A stretch of DNA of 64,000 nt from DAISKN01 sp963716925 (GTDB lineage: Bacteria > Acidobacteriota > Vicinamibacteria > Marinacidobacterales > SMYC01): the NCBI GenBank assembly GCA_963716925.1, contig CAVQUX010000006.1, positions 930,001 through 994,000 on the forward strand, in the 5' to 3' direction. The notes under the pieces were generated by a model. The model saw nothing but the letters and a program-made list of their open reading frames with translations. It searched no databases and was not told the DNA's origin. Both the position numbers and the translations under genes were made by a program. Positions 9,161-18,675 of this stretch are shown here, piece after piece. Within the stretch, counting starts at the first letter, position 1; each line of letters begins with the position of its first letter.

Positions 9161-9952
9161 CTACCCGTCGTCTCGCGCGTTCGCGACGTACTCGCTGAAC
9201 ACAGTCCACAAAACCTGCCGTTGGACCCGTTCGAAGCCCGCCCCACGGAGAGATTCGAGGACGGCATCCGGCGGCACGCACCCGTCGATGGTGTCCCAGT
9301 AGTACTCCATCAGCGTTCGGGCTTCGGAACCACCCGGACCGAGCTGCGCCAATACCGGCACGATCCTCTTGAGATACAAGCGAGTGAGCGCGTATCGGAA
9401 GCCGTGGCCTGGAGGCCGCGTGAGCTCGAGAATGACCAGCCGTCCGCCTGGTCTCAGAACCCGGTGGAACTCTCGAAACGTGGCCTTGAGGTCCTCAACG
9501 TGCCGGAGCGCGTACCCCATCGATAGGAAGTCGAACGAGTGTGTCGCGATCGGCAGCTCTTCGGCTACCGCTCGAACGAGCGAGATGCCGATGGGGCGCG
9601 CTTCCTGCAGCATCCCGAAGCTCGCATCGACACCGGTGACCGAGGCCGAGCCATCGGTGACGCTCAGGGCGGCCTGGGCCGTGAGACCCGTTCCCACGGC
9701 GACGTCGAGAACCCTCATACCCGCCGTCAACCCGGCTCTCTCGAGAGCCTCCCGGCGATATCGGAGACCCGAGCCGAACGACATGACCCGGTTGAGCCAG
9801 TTGTAGTGGGGCGCGGTTCGGTCGAAGAGATCGATCACGAATTGCCGACGACCATCGACGGCCTCGCCGCTGCGCTCCACGTCGCCGCCCTGTCGATAGT
9901 CCCGGTAGTAATGCTCGAGCGGTGAGTGAGGCGGCAGAGGCGACGAGCTCAT
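9161..9952 (-). CDS. UbiE/MenG-like class I SAM-dependent methyltransferase
   Basis: A 263-residue methyltransferase. The N-terminal FDRTAPHYNWLNRVMSFG segment is the UbiE/MenG hallmark, followed by SAM motif I VLDVAVGTGLTA, the acidic GVDASFGML region, and ILELTRPPGH near the post-motif. Such enzymes C-methylate menaquinone or ubiquinone precursors, but relatives also act in secondary metabolism. It lies divergently from the ketoreductase gene with a 97-base gap, so a tailoring role in the neighbouring cluster is possible. True MenG function cannot be excluded; no other menaquinone gene is nearby. Confidence 0.8.
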   Translation of the reverse strand: MSSSPLPPHSPLEHYYRDYRQGGDVERSGEAVDGRRQFVIDLFDRTAPHYNWLNRVMSFGSGLRYRREALERAGLTAGMRVLDVAVGTGLTAQAALSVTDGSASVTGVDASFGMLQEARPIGISLVRAVAEELPIATHSFDFLSMGYALRHVEDLKATFREFHRVLRPGGRLVILELTRPPGHGFRYALTRLYLKRIVPVLAQLGPGGSEARTLMEYYWDTIDGCVPPDAVLESLRGAGFERVQRQVLWTVFSEYVANARDDG

Positions 9953-10049
9953 CTCTCGAATCGTATCACCGCGTGTTGAAAATGACCCTGTACCGGGCTA
10001 CAGTTTCGACTTCTGCTCTCGATTCGGCTCGGCAGAAGTATGCACTTTC
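9953..10049. promoter_or_regulatory. Divergent intergenic region, likely holding promoters for both sides
   Basis: This 97-base gap separates the divergent methyltransferase and ketoreductase genes. Both must start transcription in or near it, because the genes on each side point away. I see no convincing -35/-10 pair or repeat, so the call rests on gene orientation only. Confidence 0.4.
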
Positions 10050-10802
10050 ATGTCGATAGGTGACCGTCCCCTCGAAGGCCGAGTCGCGGTCGTGACCGGC
10101 GGAAGCCGCGGAATAGGCCGGGCGATCGCGCTCGCGCTCGGAACCCGAGGCGCTTCGGTGGGGTTCAACTTTCTCGAGAACGCCTCGGCCGCACGGGAAG
10201 TCGAAGCGAATCTCTCCCTGTTGGGGCGCTGCTTCAGCGGGCAATGTGACGTCCGCGACGAGGGCCAGGTCGGCGCCTTCTTCGACCGCGTCGAGAAGGA
10301 GCTCGGACCGGTGGATATTCTCGTCAACAACGCCGGGCTCATCCACGATAGCCTGTTCGTGTTCATGGACAGCGCCAGCTGGAAGGACGTTCTCTCGGTG
10401 AATCTGGACGGCGCCTTTCATTGCATCCGCCGCGTGGCGCGTGGAATGATGGTTCGGCGCTGGGGACGAATCATCAACATCGCTTCTCCGAGCGGAATAC
10501 GGGGAACCGCAGGACAGGCGAACTACTCCGCCGCCAAAGCGGGGCTCATCGGCCTCACGCGCTCGCTCGCGAGAGAGCTCGGGCCCCAGAGGGTGCTGGT
10601 CAACGCCGTGGCCCCTGGTCTCATCGAAACCGACATGACGAATCGAATGGAGGAGGGGGAGCGCGAAAAACTCCTGGCCCTCGTGTCGCTCCGCAGAATG
10701 GGGAGCTCCGACGAAGTGGCGTCCCTCGTTGCTTTTCTCGCTTCCGAGCAGTCAAGCTATATTACCGGGCAAGTAATCGGCGTAGACGGAGGGCTATCCT
10801 AA
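10050..10802 (+). CDS. 3-oxoacyl-ACP reductase (FabG-like SDR)
   Basis: A 250-residue short-chain dehydrogenase that would reduce beta-ketoacyl-ACP with NADPH. It has the TGGSRGIG nucleotide motif (residues 17-24), NNAG (93-96), catalytic Ser146 in INIASPSG, and Tyr159/Lys163 in NYSAAKAG. The C-terminus ending in GQVIGVDGGLS is standard for FabG. It begins a tightly spaced plus-strand operon (ketoreductase, ACP, deacetylase, outer-membrane protein, PHP, ketosynthase). Placement beside an ACP and a ketosynthase supports a dedicated pathway role rather than housekeeping fatty acid synthesis, like ApeQ in aryl-polyene clusters. Confidence 0.9.
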   Translation: MSIGDRPLEGRVAVVTGGSRGIGRAIALALGTRGASVGFNFLENASAAREVEANLSLLGRCFSGQCDVRDEGQVGAFFDRVEKELGPVDILVNNAGLIHDSLFVFMDSASWKDVLSVNLDGAFHCIRRVARGMMVRRWGRIINIASPSGIRGTAGQANYSAAKAGLIGLTRSLARELGPQRVLVNAVAPGLIETDMTNRMEEGEREKLLALVSLRRMGSSDEVASLVAFLASEQSSYITGQVIGVDGGLS

Positions 10803-10829
10803 TCAGGGGTGCGGGATCGAGGAAGATGC

Positions 10830-11108
10830 GTGGATGACAGCGGTCTAAAACGACAGGTCAAAGATTCCATCGTATCGTGCCTCCGCCTCCGCATCGCTCC
10901 CGACGAGATCGCGGATGATCTCACTCTCTTTCGGACGGGCCTGGGACTGGATTCCATCGACGCGCTGGAGCTGGTGCTCGAGCTCGAACGAAAGTACGGG
11001 GTCGTCATTGCAGACGAGAACGAAGGCAGGCAGATCCTGCAGTCGGTCAACACCATTGTCGACGCAATCGAACGGCGGCGCGCTGGGGGCGAAACGAGCG
11101 GATCCTGA
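10830..11108 (+). CDS. Acyl carrier protein
   Basis: A 92-residue carrier protein. The phosphopantetheine attachment site is Ser42 in GLGLDSIDALEL, and the helical pattern and acidic character fit ACP. The GTG start at 10830 is preceded by GAGGAAG; a more upstream in-frame start is possible but adds an atypical basic stretch. It sits 27 bases after the ketoreductase and two bases before the deacetylase gene. In an aryl-polyene-like system it would carry the growing chain between ketosynthase, ketoreductase and later enzymes. This is the only ACP in the window. Confidence 0.9.
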   Translation: MDDSGLKRQVKDSIVSCLRLRIAPDEIADDLTLFRTGLGLDSIDALELVLELERKYGVVIADENEGRQILQSVNTIVDAIERRRAGGETSGS

Positions 11109-11110
11109 CA

Positions 11111-11944
11111 TTGGAGAACGCCTTCACCGTCGACGTCGAGGAATGGTTTCACATTTGCGGTGTGGGAGGAGCGTTCGAGGAGGAGAACTGGACTGAGCTT
11201 CCGAGTCGCGTCGTCGAGACCACCGACGGGCTCCTCGAGCTTCTCGATCGCAGGAACGTCCGGGCGACGTTCTTCGTGCTTGGCTGGGTCGCGAACCGTT
11301 ACCCGCACCTGGTGGCGCGCATTCGCTCGGGGGGACACGAGGTCGCTTCGCACGGATACAGCCATCGGCGGGTCTATGAGCTCGGGCCCCATGCGTTCGC
11401 GAAGGACCTCGACCGCAGTTTAGGCGCGTTGTCCCTTGCGGGTGCGGAACCCGTCCTCGGATATCGAGCCCCGGAGTGGTCGATCAACGACCGGTCCCTC
11501 TGGGCGCTCGAGATCCTGGTGCGGCGGGGAATGCTCTACGATTCGAGCATGACGCCCCTGCGGCTGATCGGTAACCCCTCCTACTCCGAGATTCCCCACA
11601 GCCAGCGCACTCCTTCCGGTGAGATCGTCGAGTTCCCTCCGCTCGTGGGTCGCCGTCTGGGGCAAAACTATCCTCTCGGTGGTGGGTGGGGCTTACGCAT
11701 GCATTCACCGCGGACGGTGCTCCGCCGGATTGAAGAGCGCAACAACCGCGGCCTTCCGGCGGCTTTGTTCGTCCATCCCTGGGAGTTGGACCCTGATCCG
11801 CCACGGGTACGGTTACCCCTCGGACACCGGTTCGCGCACTACTTTCGACTCGATGGTTTTGCGAAGAGACTCGACGAGATCCTTGCCGGGGCCGCTTTCG
11901 CGCCGATGGGCGCGGTCTTGAAGCTGGAGCGCCCGGCGGCATGA
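11111..11944 (+). CDS. Polysaccharide deacetylase family protein (DUF3473 type)
   Basis: A 277-residue NodB-fold protein. It opens with TVDVEEWFH, carrying the metal-binding Asp, then TFFVLGWVANRYPHLV and the SHGYSHR motif supplying two metal-binding histidines. The C-terminal FVHPWELDPDPPRV is the DUF3473 signature of the subgroup often linked with exopolysaccharide/exosortase systems. It probably starts at TTG, two bases after the ACP stop, and overlaps the next gene by four bases (ATGA). Deacetylases of this kind also occur in flexirubin clusters, where an ester- or amide-cleaving tailoring role is conceivable. The actual substrate is unknown. Confidence 0.82.
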   Translation: MENAFTVDVEEWFHICGVGGAFEEENWTELPSRVVETTDGLLELLDRRNVRATFFVLGWVANRYPHLVARIRSGGHEVASHGYSHRRVYELGPHAFAKDLDRSLGALSLAGAEPVLGYRAPEWSINDRSLWALEILVRRGMLYDSSMTPLRLIGNPSYSEIPHSQRTPSGEIVEFPPLVGRRLGQNYPLGGGWGLRMHSPRTVLRRIEERNNRGLPAALFVHPWELDPDPPRVRLPLGHRFAHYFRLDGFAKRLDEILAGAAFAPMGAVLKLERPAA

Positions 11945-14890
11945 GAGCCGGGACCGCAATCGCCCCTATCGCCCTCGTTCTGACTCTGCCGTTCGCCGCC
12001 GGGGCTCAACCGCCGACGCTCCGTGGCCTGGGCATCGACGAGCGCCTCGACGAGCCGTCCGGGTTCGAACGAGCTCGAGCGGCGGGCGCGAAGAGCCCAC
12101 CCTCCGTTTTCGTGCAGCTAATCGTTCCCCGGAATCTCGTCGAGACCCAAGGGGGAATCTACGCGTTCGACGTTCTCGACGAACGGATGTCTTCCCTCGA
12201 AGGGGTAACGGTGCTGCTGGCGCTCGAAGGGATGCCGCTCACCGCCGAAGAAGGAGAGGCCTGGCGAAACTACGTTCTCGCGCTGGCGGAACGGTACTCG
12301 GGCAGGGTCCGGGGGTTCGTCCTGGGGAGCTCGGATACCGGTGCCCCGCGACCTCCGGTTCCGACCTACGCTTACTTGATCAAGCTCGCGGCGATTCAAG
12401 TGCGCTCGGTGCTGCCGGACGCGCTCCTGTTCGAAGGCGATGGCAAGCCCCGGGAGCCCGAATGGGTCGAGTCCCTCTATCAGGAAGACGTAGCCCCGTA
12501 CTTCGACGGGATGGCGGTCGCGACCGACGGAATCCTCTCCCGAGACGACCTCGACGAGCGGCTCAGCGAGCTGAGAAAGATTCTGGAGCGATACGATCCA
12601 TCGGCTCCGATCCTCGTTACCGGCGTCGCTCTGGGCGACGACCCGCGCGACGCCGTCCGCCGTCTCCTCGTCGACAGTCTTTCGAACCTCGCCGCCGGAT
12701 CCGCGGCCACGACCTTCTCGGGAAACTACCAGGTCATCCAGGAACTGATCGCCGTCGCGAGTCGGCTTTCGGGTGTTCTCGCGAGTCGCGTCGTCGGGCT
12801 CGACGACCAGGATGAAGCGGCTCTGGATATCCAAACCCACGGTCGTCCGGCCCAGGGGATTCACCATCGTCTCCTCTTCAACGCGGACGTCGGATCGACC
12901 CTTCTGGTCTACTGGGCGGAGCCTCGGACGGTTGCCGAGGACGCACTGGACATCGCGCTGAGATCCTTCGTACCCGAGGCTCCCATGCTCTCCGATCCCG
13001 GCGGCGCGGGCACGCTGCCGATTCAGGCTTACGAATACGATGCGGTCGCGGGCCTTGCACGCGCCCGGGTGCCGGTTCTCGACCGTCCTTTGATTCTGGA
13101 ATACCCCGTGCCCGTCGGCGGCGCCACGGTCACCGCGACCGTCGGACTCGCGGTGAGCGAGAATCATCGCTCGCCACCAGCAGGCGGAGACGCGGCAGGA
13201 CAACCTTCTCGTCAGCTACCACGCTTCGGTGAGGGACGAGATTCACTTCCGTCCCAGTCCCGTCGATTCCTTCGATGTCATCATCGAAAGCCGCTTCTAC
13301 GCGGACCGAGACGGCTCGGAGTGGGAGGAGCTGTCGTTCTCTCTGAACGGCGCTCGATGGGGTGCCGACCGCCCGGCATTTCCGCTCCTTCAGCCCGAGA
13401 AGGTGCTCTCCCTTCCCCTCGACCTTCGACTCGACGAGGACTATGAGTACGAGCTCACCGGCCGGGAGAACCTCGCGGATCGCGACTGCTACGTCGTACG
13501 CTTCGCGCCGATTGCGGAGGGCTCGCTCTACGCCGGAAGGGTCTGGATCGACAGCCGGAGCTTCGTCAAGCTCAAAGTCGAGGCCGTTCAGAAGCACCTA
13601 TCGGCACCCGTGGTTTCGAACGCCGAAGTCTACAACTACGAGCAGCAAGCGGTCGTCGACGGCACTCCTCTGTACCTGCTCACCCACGTCAGCAGCAAGC
13701 AGCTGGTGCTCATCGCCGGTCGCAATATTCTCGTGGAGAAGGAAAGCCGTTTCCATGACTTCCAGGTCAACTCGCCCGATTTCGAGAGGGTGAGAGAAGC
13801 GGCGCGTGCAAGCGAGCACATCATGCTCAGGGACACGGACGAGGGCCTGCGCTATTTCGTCAAGCGGGGAGGCACGCGCGTCGTCTCGGACGAGCTGACG
13901 CGCTCCGCCAAGGCGCTGGCGATGGGGACGATGATCGACCCGTCCTTCGACTTCCCGCTTCCCATCTTCGGCCTCAACTACCTGGACTTCGACTTTCTCG
14001 ACAGAAACGCGCAGTTCGCCCTCCTGTTCGGCGGTATTTTCGCGCTCGGAAACATCCAGAAGCCGGATCTGCTGGGCGGCTCGTTCGACGCGAGCCTGGA
14101 TTTTTTCGCGATCGGCATCCAGAGCAACGACGTCGTCTTCGACCAGGATGGACAGATTGACGAAGAGTCCTTGAAAGCTCTGCCCGCGTCGTTCGGGATC
14201 AACTTCGGCTGGCAGGCCACCGACTTTCAGAAGCTGACGGCCCGATACGACGTTCGATACGATCACTACGGACGGATGGAAACGACTCGCGAGGACTTCG
14301 TCACCCCCAGGAGCACCTTCACCAACGGCTTCAGCCTGGGGTACGAGTTCCGCAAGCGTGGGTACTCCTTCCTCGGGTCGGGATCGTACGCGCGCCGCGC
14401 GGATTGGGAGCCCTGGGGCGACGTTTCCACCTTCGATCCGGAGACCGAGAGCTATTGGCGGTATCGCTTCGTGCTGGGCAAGGACTTCTTCTTCAAGACG
14501 TTCCACAAGATTCACGTCGACGCTGGCTACTTTGGCGGCGAGCGGCTCGATCGCTTCACCAAGTACCAGTTCGGTCTGTTCGACGAGACCCGGGTTCGTG
14601 GCGTCCCTTCCAGCGCCGTCCGGTTCGCCGAGCTCATCCTCACTCGAGCCTCTTACTCGTTCAACGTGTTCGATCAGTTCCGGGTGGAACTGTTCTATGA
14701 TCAAGGCTGGGGTGATGATCCCGGGCAGGGCCTCGAGCGAGTACGATTTTCCGGGCTCGGCGTCGGCCTGAACCTTCGGGGCCCTCGCCACACCATCTTC
14801 CGGTTCGATGTGGGAAAAGGATTCCTCCCCGAGGCGTTGCGAGGGGCCGGCACCGTGGTGATGCAGTTCCTGATACTGAAGCCGCTATGA
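11941..14890 (+). CDS. Large exported outer-membrane fusion protein (one frameshift)
   Basis: Predicted 983-residue protein after repairing one extra A near 13162, where VSE then joins IIARHQQAETRQDNLLVSYH. A signal peptide is evident (LVLTLPFAAGAQ). Residues about 20-400 look like a TIM-barrel, glycosidase-like periplasmic domain. A middle part (HFRPSP, LQPEKVLSLPLDL, YEYELTGRENL, CYVVRF) resembles LolA/outer-membrane lipoprotein-sorting folds. The last 330 residues alternate in the manner of a beta-barrel and end in LILKPL. It overlaps genes on both sides by four bases. The domain assignments are my reading; no named family is claimed. A role in placing the cluster product in the outer membrane is inference. 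Confidence 0.72.
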
Positions 14891-15876
14891 CCGACACCGA
14901 TGCCGGGCTGCGTCGCCACCTCAAAGCCGATCTCCACGTACATTCCTACCATTCCGGCTATTCGACGAGTTTCCCGCTGTTCCGGTCGCGCGATTCCTAT
15001 TCGGACCCGGAAGCGATCTATCGTCTCGCCAAAGCGCGCGGGATGGACCTCGTCACCATCACCGACCATGACAGTATCGACGGCTGCCTCGAGTTTCTCG
15101 AGCGGCATCCGGATGCGGAGGACTTCATCATCGGCGAGGAAATCGAATGCGTCCTGCCGGACGGAGATATGAAGATCCACGTGGGCGCTCTCGGGATCGA
15201 TGAGCGAATCCACTCCGCACTTCAGCCCCTTCGCGACGACGTATACGAGGTGGCCGCGTTCCTGAGGGCGGAGCGCATCCCGTTCTGCCTCAATCATCCA
15301 TTCATGTTCTATCGTGAACGGGTCGAACTTTCTTCGTACGTGACCACGCTGCTGCGCCATTTTCCGGCTATGGAAGCGCGCAATGGGACGATGCTTTCTG
15401 CACAGAACGAGCTCGTCGAGCGGATACTCGACGACGCGCGCCGGCCGGGAGACTGTCATGCCCGCTTCGGCGGAAGCGACGCCCACATCCTGAGACGCGT
15501 AGGGACTACCTATACCGAGGCTCCGGCTTCATCGCGTGAGGAGTTTCTCGAGAGTCTGAGGCGAGGTCAAAGTCGAGTCGGGGGGCGGCACGGAAGCACC
15601 TGCGTGCTGGCCGGCGAGATCTATGGCGTGATTTTCAACTACTGGGCCAGTCTTCTCGGACTTCGAAGAGACGACCTCCAGGGCTACGATCGGCTTCGCG
15701 ATATCGGGCTCTCCACCGCGTCCGTACCATTTCAGTTCATGCCGTTCGTCGTCGCGGCGGCGAAGAAGACCATGGAGTCACGCCGCCTCGCGCGGCTCGT
15801 CCGACGATGGCTCGCCTACGTGGAAACGGAACGCCCGAGTGACGCGGCGCTTTCACTCGATAACACGGTTCGATGA
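14887..15876 (+). CDS. PHP-domain metal-dependent phosphoesterase
   Basis: A 329-residue protein of the PHP superfamily. Metal-binding motifs are clear: ADLHVHSYHSGYS at the N-terminus, TITDHDSIDG, the GEEIEC segment, the CLNHP region and GGSDAHI late in the domain. Such enzymes hydrolyse phosphate esters in one-carbon, histidinol or nucleotide metabolism. It is coupled by four-base overlaps to both the upstream outer-membrane protein and the downstream ketosynthase, so it almost certainly works with them. What phosphate ester it would cut in this pathway is unknown. Confidence 0.83.
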   Translation: MTDTDAGLRRHLKADLHVHSYHSGYSTSFPLFRSRDSYSDPEAIYRLAKARGMDLVTITDHDSIDGCLEFLERHPDAEDFIIGEEIECVLPDGDMKIHVGALGIDERIHSALQPLRDDVYEVAAFLRAERIPFCLNHPFMFYRERVELSSYVTTLLRHFPAMEARNGTMLSAQNELVERILDDARRPGDCHARFGGSDAHILRRVGTTYTEAPASSREEFLESLRRGQSRVGGRHGSTCVLAGEIYGVIFNYWASLLGLRRDDLQGYDRLRDIGLSTASVPFQFMPFVVAAAKKTMESRRLARLVRRWLAYVETERPSDAALSLDNTVR

Positions 15877-17099
15877 CCACCCCGGAGCGCCGAGTCGCAG
15901 TCACGGGGATCGGGGTGATGTGCTCCCTGGGAACGAATCGAGAGGAAGTCTGGAAGGGCCTCGTCGAAGGGCGCTGCGGCATCGGCCCACTGAGTCTTTT
16001 CGAGGCCGAGGGCTATCGCAGCCGCCTGGTCGCGGAGATCCCGGACTACCACTCCGAGCGGTACTTCACCGCTCTCGAGAGGCGCCGCCTATCGCGGAGC
16101 GACCAGGTCGCCGTATTGGCCGCCGACGAGGCTCTCGAGGATTCCGGAGTCCTCGAGGACCCGATCGACCGGTCCCGGGTCGGCCTGTTCTTCGGTTCGG
16201 GGACGGGCGACATGCTTCGGAACGAGCAGTATTTCGCAGACCTTCTCACACAGGGCATCGAACGGGCGAAGCCGTCCCAGATCTTCAACCATTTCACCAG
16301 CACCCCCGCGGACGTCGTCGCCGAACGATACGATCTCCACGGGATGAAGGCCTGCCTGCTCTCGGCCTGCTCGTCGACGACGACCGCGATCGGCTACGCC
16401 GGAGACACGATCCTGGAGAATCGCCACGACGCCGTGCTTTGTGGAGGGAGCGACGTGCTCTGCCGGCTGACGTTGAGCGGATTCAACGCACTTCGATTGG
16501 TGGCCCCCGCGCCCTGCCGGCCCTTCGACGTGAACCGCAACGGGTTGAATCTGGGCGAGGCGGGCGCCGTTCTGGTGCTCGAAGAGCTCGCGCGTGCCCG
16601 TCGCCGCGGCGCGACAGTCTATGCGGAGCTCGCCGGATACGGGCTCGCGTGCGAAGCGTTCCATCCCACGTCACCCGAGCCCACCGGCGTCGCTTTCGCG
16701 GCGATGCTGGAACGTGCGCTCACGGCCGCGCGCACCGAGCGCGACGAGGTGGACCATGTCAACAGCCACGGTACGGCGACCATTCAGAACGACCGTGCGG
16801 AAGCGGCCGGTATACGCAGGGTGTTCGGCGAGCGCGGCCGAACGATCCCCGTCAACGCCATCAAATCCATGGTGGGGCACTGTCTCGGAGCCGCGGGCGC
16901 CATCGAGGCCGCGGCTCTGGCCCTGACCATCTCGCGGGGCGTAGTGCCACCCACGGTGCATCACGACGAGACCGACCCCGAGTGCGCTCTCGACATAGTC
17001 GCCAACGAGGCTCGCGAAGCCCGCGTTCAGTGCGGCGTGTCCATCTCGCTCGCGTTCGGGGGGAACGATGCCGCCCTGGTGATGCGGCGCCATTCTTGA
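15873..17099 (+). CDS. Beta-ketoacyl-ACP synthase, catalytically intact (KS-alpha)
   Basis: A 408-residue FabF-type thiolase-fold enzyme that would condense an acyl starter with malonyl-ACP. The full catalytic triad is present: Cys166 in LSACSSTT, His299 in VNSHGTAT and His336 in VGHCLGAAG. Lys331 precedes the second histidine as expected. It ends the plus-strand operon starting with the ketoreductase, overlapping the PHP gene by four bases. A second, inactive ketosynthase lies at the far end of the region (25856). Together they look like the KS/chain-length-factor pair of type II systems such as ApeO/ApeC. Confidence 0.92.
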   Translation: MTTPERRVAVTGIGVMCSLGTNREEVWKGLVEGRCGIGPLSLFEAEGYRSRLVAEIPDYHSERYFTALERRRLSRSDQVAVLAADEALEDSGVLEDPIDRSRVGLFFGSGTGDMLRNEQYFADLLTQGIERAKPSQIFNHFTSTPADVVAERYDLHGMKACLLSACSSTTTAIGYAGDTILENRHDAVLCGGSDVLCRLTLSGFNALRLVAPAPCRPFDVNRNGLNLGEAGAVLVLEELARARRRGATVYAELAGYGLACEAFHPTSPEPTGVAFAAMLERALTAARTERDEVDHVNSHGTATIQNDRAEAAGIRRVFGERGRTIPVNAIKSMVGHCLGAAGAIEAAALALTISRGVVPPTVHHDETDPECALDIVANEAREARVQCGVSISLAFGGNDAALVMRRHS

Positions 17100-17109
17100 A
17101 GCGCTCGAC

Positions 17110-18597
17110 TCAGGGTTCGGACGGCTCCTGAACGTCGGACCCCGATCGAGTGAGCTCTTCCAGAGCCGTGCGATCGACTTTGCCTCTTGCCGTAAGTGGC
17201 AGAGAGTCGAGCAGAATCAGATCTCGAGGAATCTTGTGGGGTGACAATTTCTCCGCGCAATAGGTTCGAACCCGCGCCGGGCTGAGCTCACCGGAGAGCG
17301 GGACCACGAAAGCGACGAGTTTCTGCCCTCTTCGGTCGCATGGCAGTCCCAAGACTTTCGCATCCGCGATTTCGGGCATCGCCAAAAGGACGCTCTCGGC
17401 TTCGTTGGGATCCACCTTTCGACCGGCCACGTTGACGAACGACGAGACTCGACCGGTGAGATACAGCCTTCCTCGTCCGTCGAGCCTGCCAAGGTCACCG
17501 GTCAGGAAACCCTCGTCCAGGAACTCACCCATCTCGTCTTCATCGGAAGCCTCGACATAGCCCCTGGCAACGGCATTGCCTCGAACGTGGATACGCAACT
17601 CACTCGAAGGGGAGGAATCCTGTCCCCGGAGCGTGACTTCGGTCTCGGGCATCACTCTTCCGACGGTCAGGGGATCGCTCACCTCGTCTTCGTCATCGTA
17701 GGTGATCCCTCCCGTTTCACTGCTGCCATAGAAGGAATGGATCTTGGCTCCGAGCTCTTCTTTGAATACCGCGACAAGGGTTTCCTTGATCCGCGCCCCG
17801 GCCGTGACCAGGAGACGAAGCGACGGCGGCAACCCCGGCTCTCGAAGCTGAGCGAGGATCTGTTCGAATAGGAACGGGACTCCGGGAAAGATCGAGAGCC
17901 CCGTCGCCCGGGCGTCCTCGGAGAGCCGGCCTGGAAGAAAGAGGTCGCGAAGCGCAACCGCCGTCCCCTGGATGAAGAGCGGGGCTACCAGATTTCCGAG
18001 ACCATAGGAATGGGAAAGAGGGATGACACCGTAGTTGACGTCATCCTCTCGAATCCCCATGGCTTCCACGATGTGGAGTCCGTCGTTCCAGAGGTTCTCT
18101 TCCGACACCAGCACCGCCTTCGGCGTGCCAGCGGAACCGGACGTTAGCTTCAGCAGCGACGCCCCTGCGAACGACCCAGGCGGCTCTCCCGCAAGGGACA
18201 ACAGCCGCAGGTCGCCCGGCAGCTCCTGCACGACCGGGAAGGCGCTTCCGGCGAAATCCTCCCGCGAAGCCGGCGCCACCATTGCCGAAACGCCGTAGCG
18301 CGAGGCCAGCTGCCATGCTTCGCTAGACGACGTCTGCGCGTCGAGCGACATCAGGACGTCGCCCCTCGCGAGGCAGGACAGGAACAAGGCGAACCACGAA
18401 GACCGGTTTCCCGCGAGGGCCAGCACGCACGATCCACGAGGCACCCGCGCGCTCTCGAATCTCGACTTCATCTCCTCGTACTCGCACGCGAGGTCGGCGA
18501 AGCTGAGAACCCTGCGCTCGGAAAGCGCGAAGACGGCTGGACGGCCCGCGCGATCGGCCAGCAATCGTTCGAAGCCGGCGATGAAACGTCCACCCAT
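17110..18597 (-). CDS. Acyl/aryl-CoA synthetase-like adenylate-forming ligase
   Basis: A 495-residue ANL-superfamily enzyme that activates a carboxylic acid with ATP. Motif A3 is KLTSGSAGTPKAV, A5 lies around FYGSSETGG, the hinge and A7 around FLTGDLGRLDGRGRLYLTGR, and the catalytic lysine sits in LPLTARGKVDR. The start at 18597 gives a normal family length; the longer frame upstream has no supporting signal. It converges with the ketosynthase (10 bases apart). In aryl-polyene clusters an equivalent ligase is thought to load an aromatic acid starter; that role is inference here because the substrate pocket cannot be read by eye. Confidence 0.85.
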   Translation of the reverse strand: MGGRFIAGFERLLADRAGRPAVFALSERRVLSFADLACEYEEMKSRFESARVPRGSCVLALAGNRSSWFALFLSCLARGDVLMSLDAQTSSSEAWQLASRYGVSAMVAPASREDFAGSAFPVVQELPGDLRLLSLAGEPPGSFAGASLLKLTSGSAGTPKAVLVSEENLWNDGLHIVEAMGIREDDVNYGVIPLSHSYGLGNLVAPLFIQGTAVALRDLFLPGRLSEDARATGLSIFPGVPFLFEQILAQLREPGLPPSLRLLVTAGARIKETLVAVFKEELGAKIHSFYGSSETGGITYDDEDEVSDPLTVGRVMPETEVTLRGQDSSPSSELRIHVRGNAVARGYVEASDEDEMGEFLDEGFLTGDLGRLDGRGRLYLTGRVSSFVNVAGRKVDPNEAESVLLAMPEIADAKVLGLPCDRRGQKLVAFVVPLSGELSPARVRTYCAEKLSPHKIPRDLILLDSLPLTARGKVDRTALEELTRSGSDVQEPSEP

Positions 18598-18675
18598 CCC
18601 CCGCGATGATATCACCGCGCTCGAGCAGCGCGTCTCGAGACGGTCTCCGACACCCTGTGGTACTATGCGCCGGCC

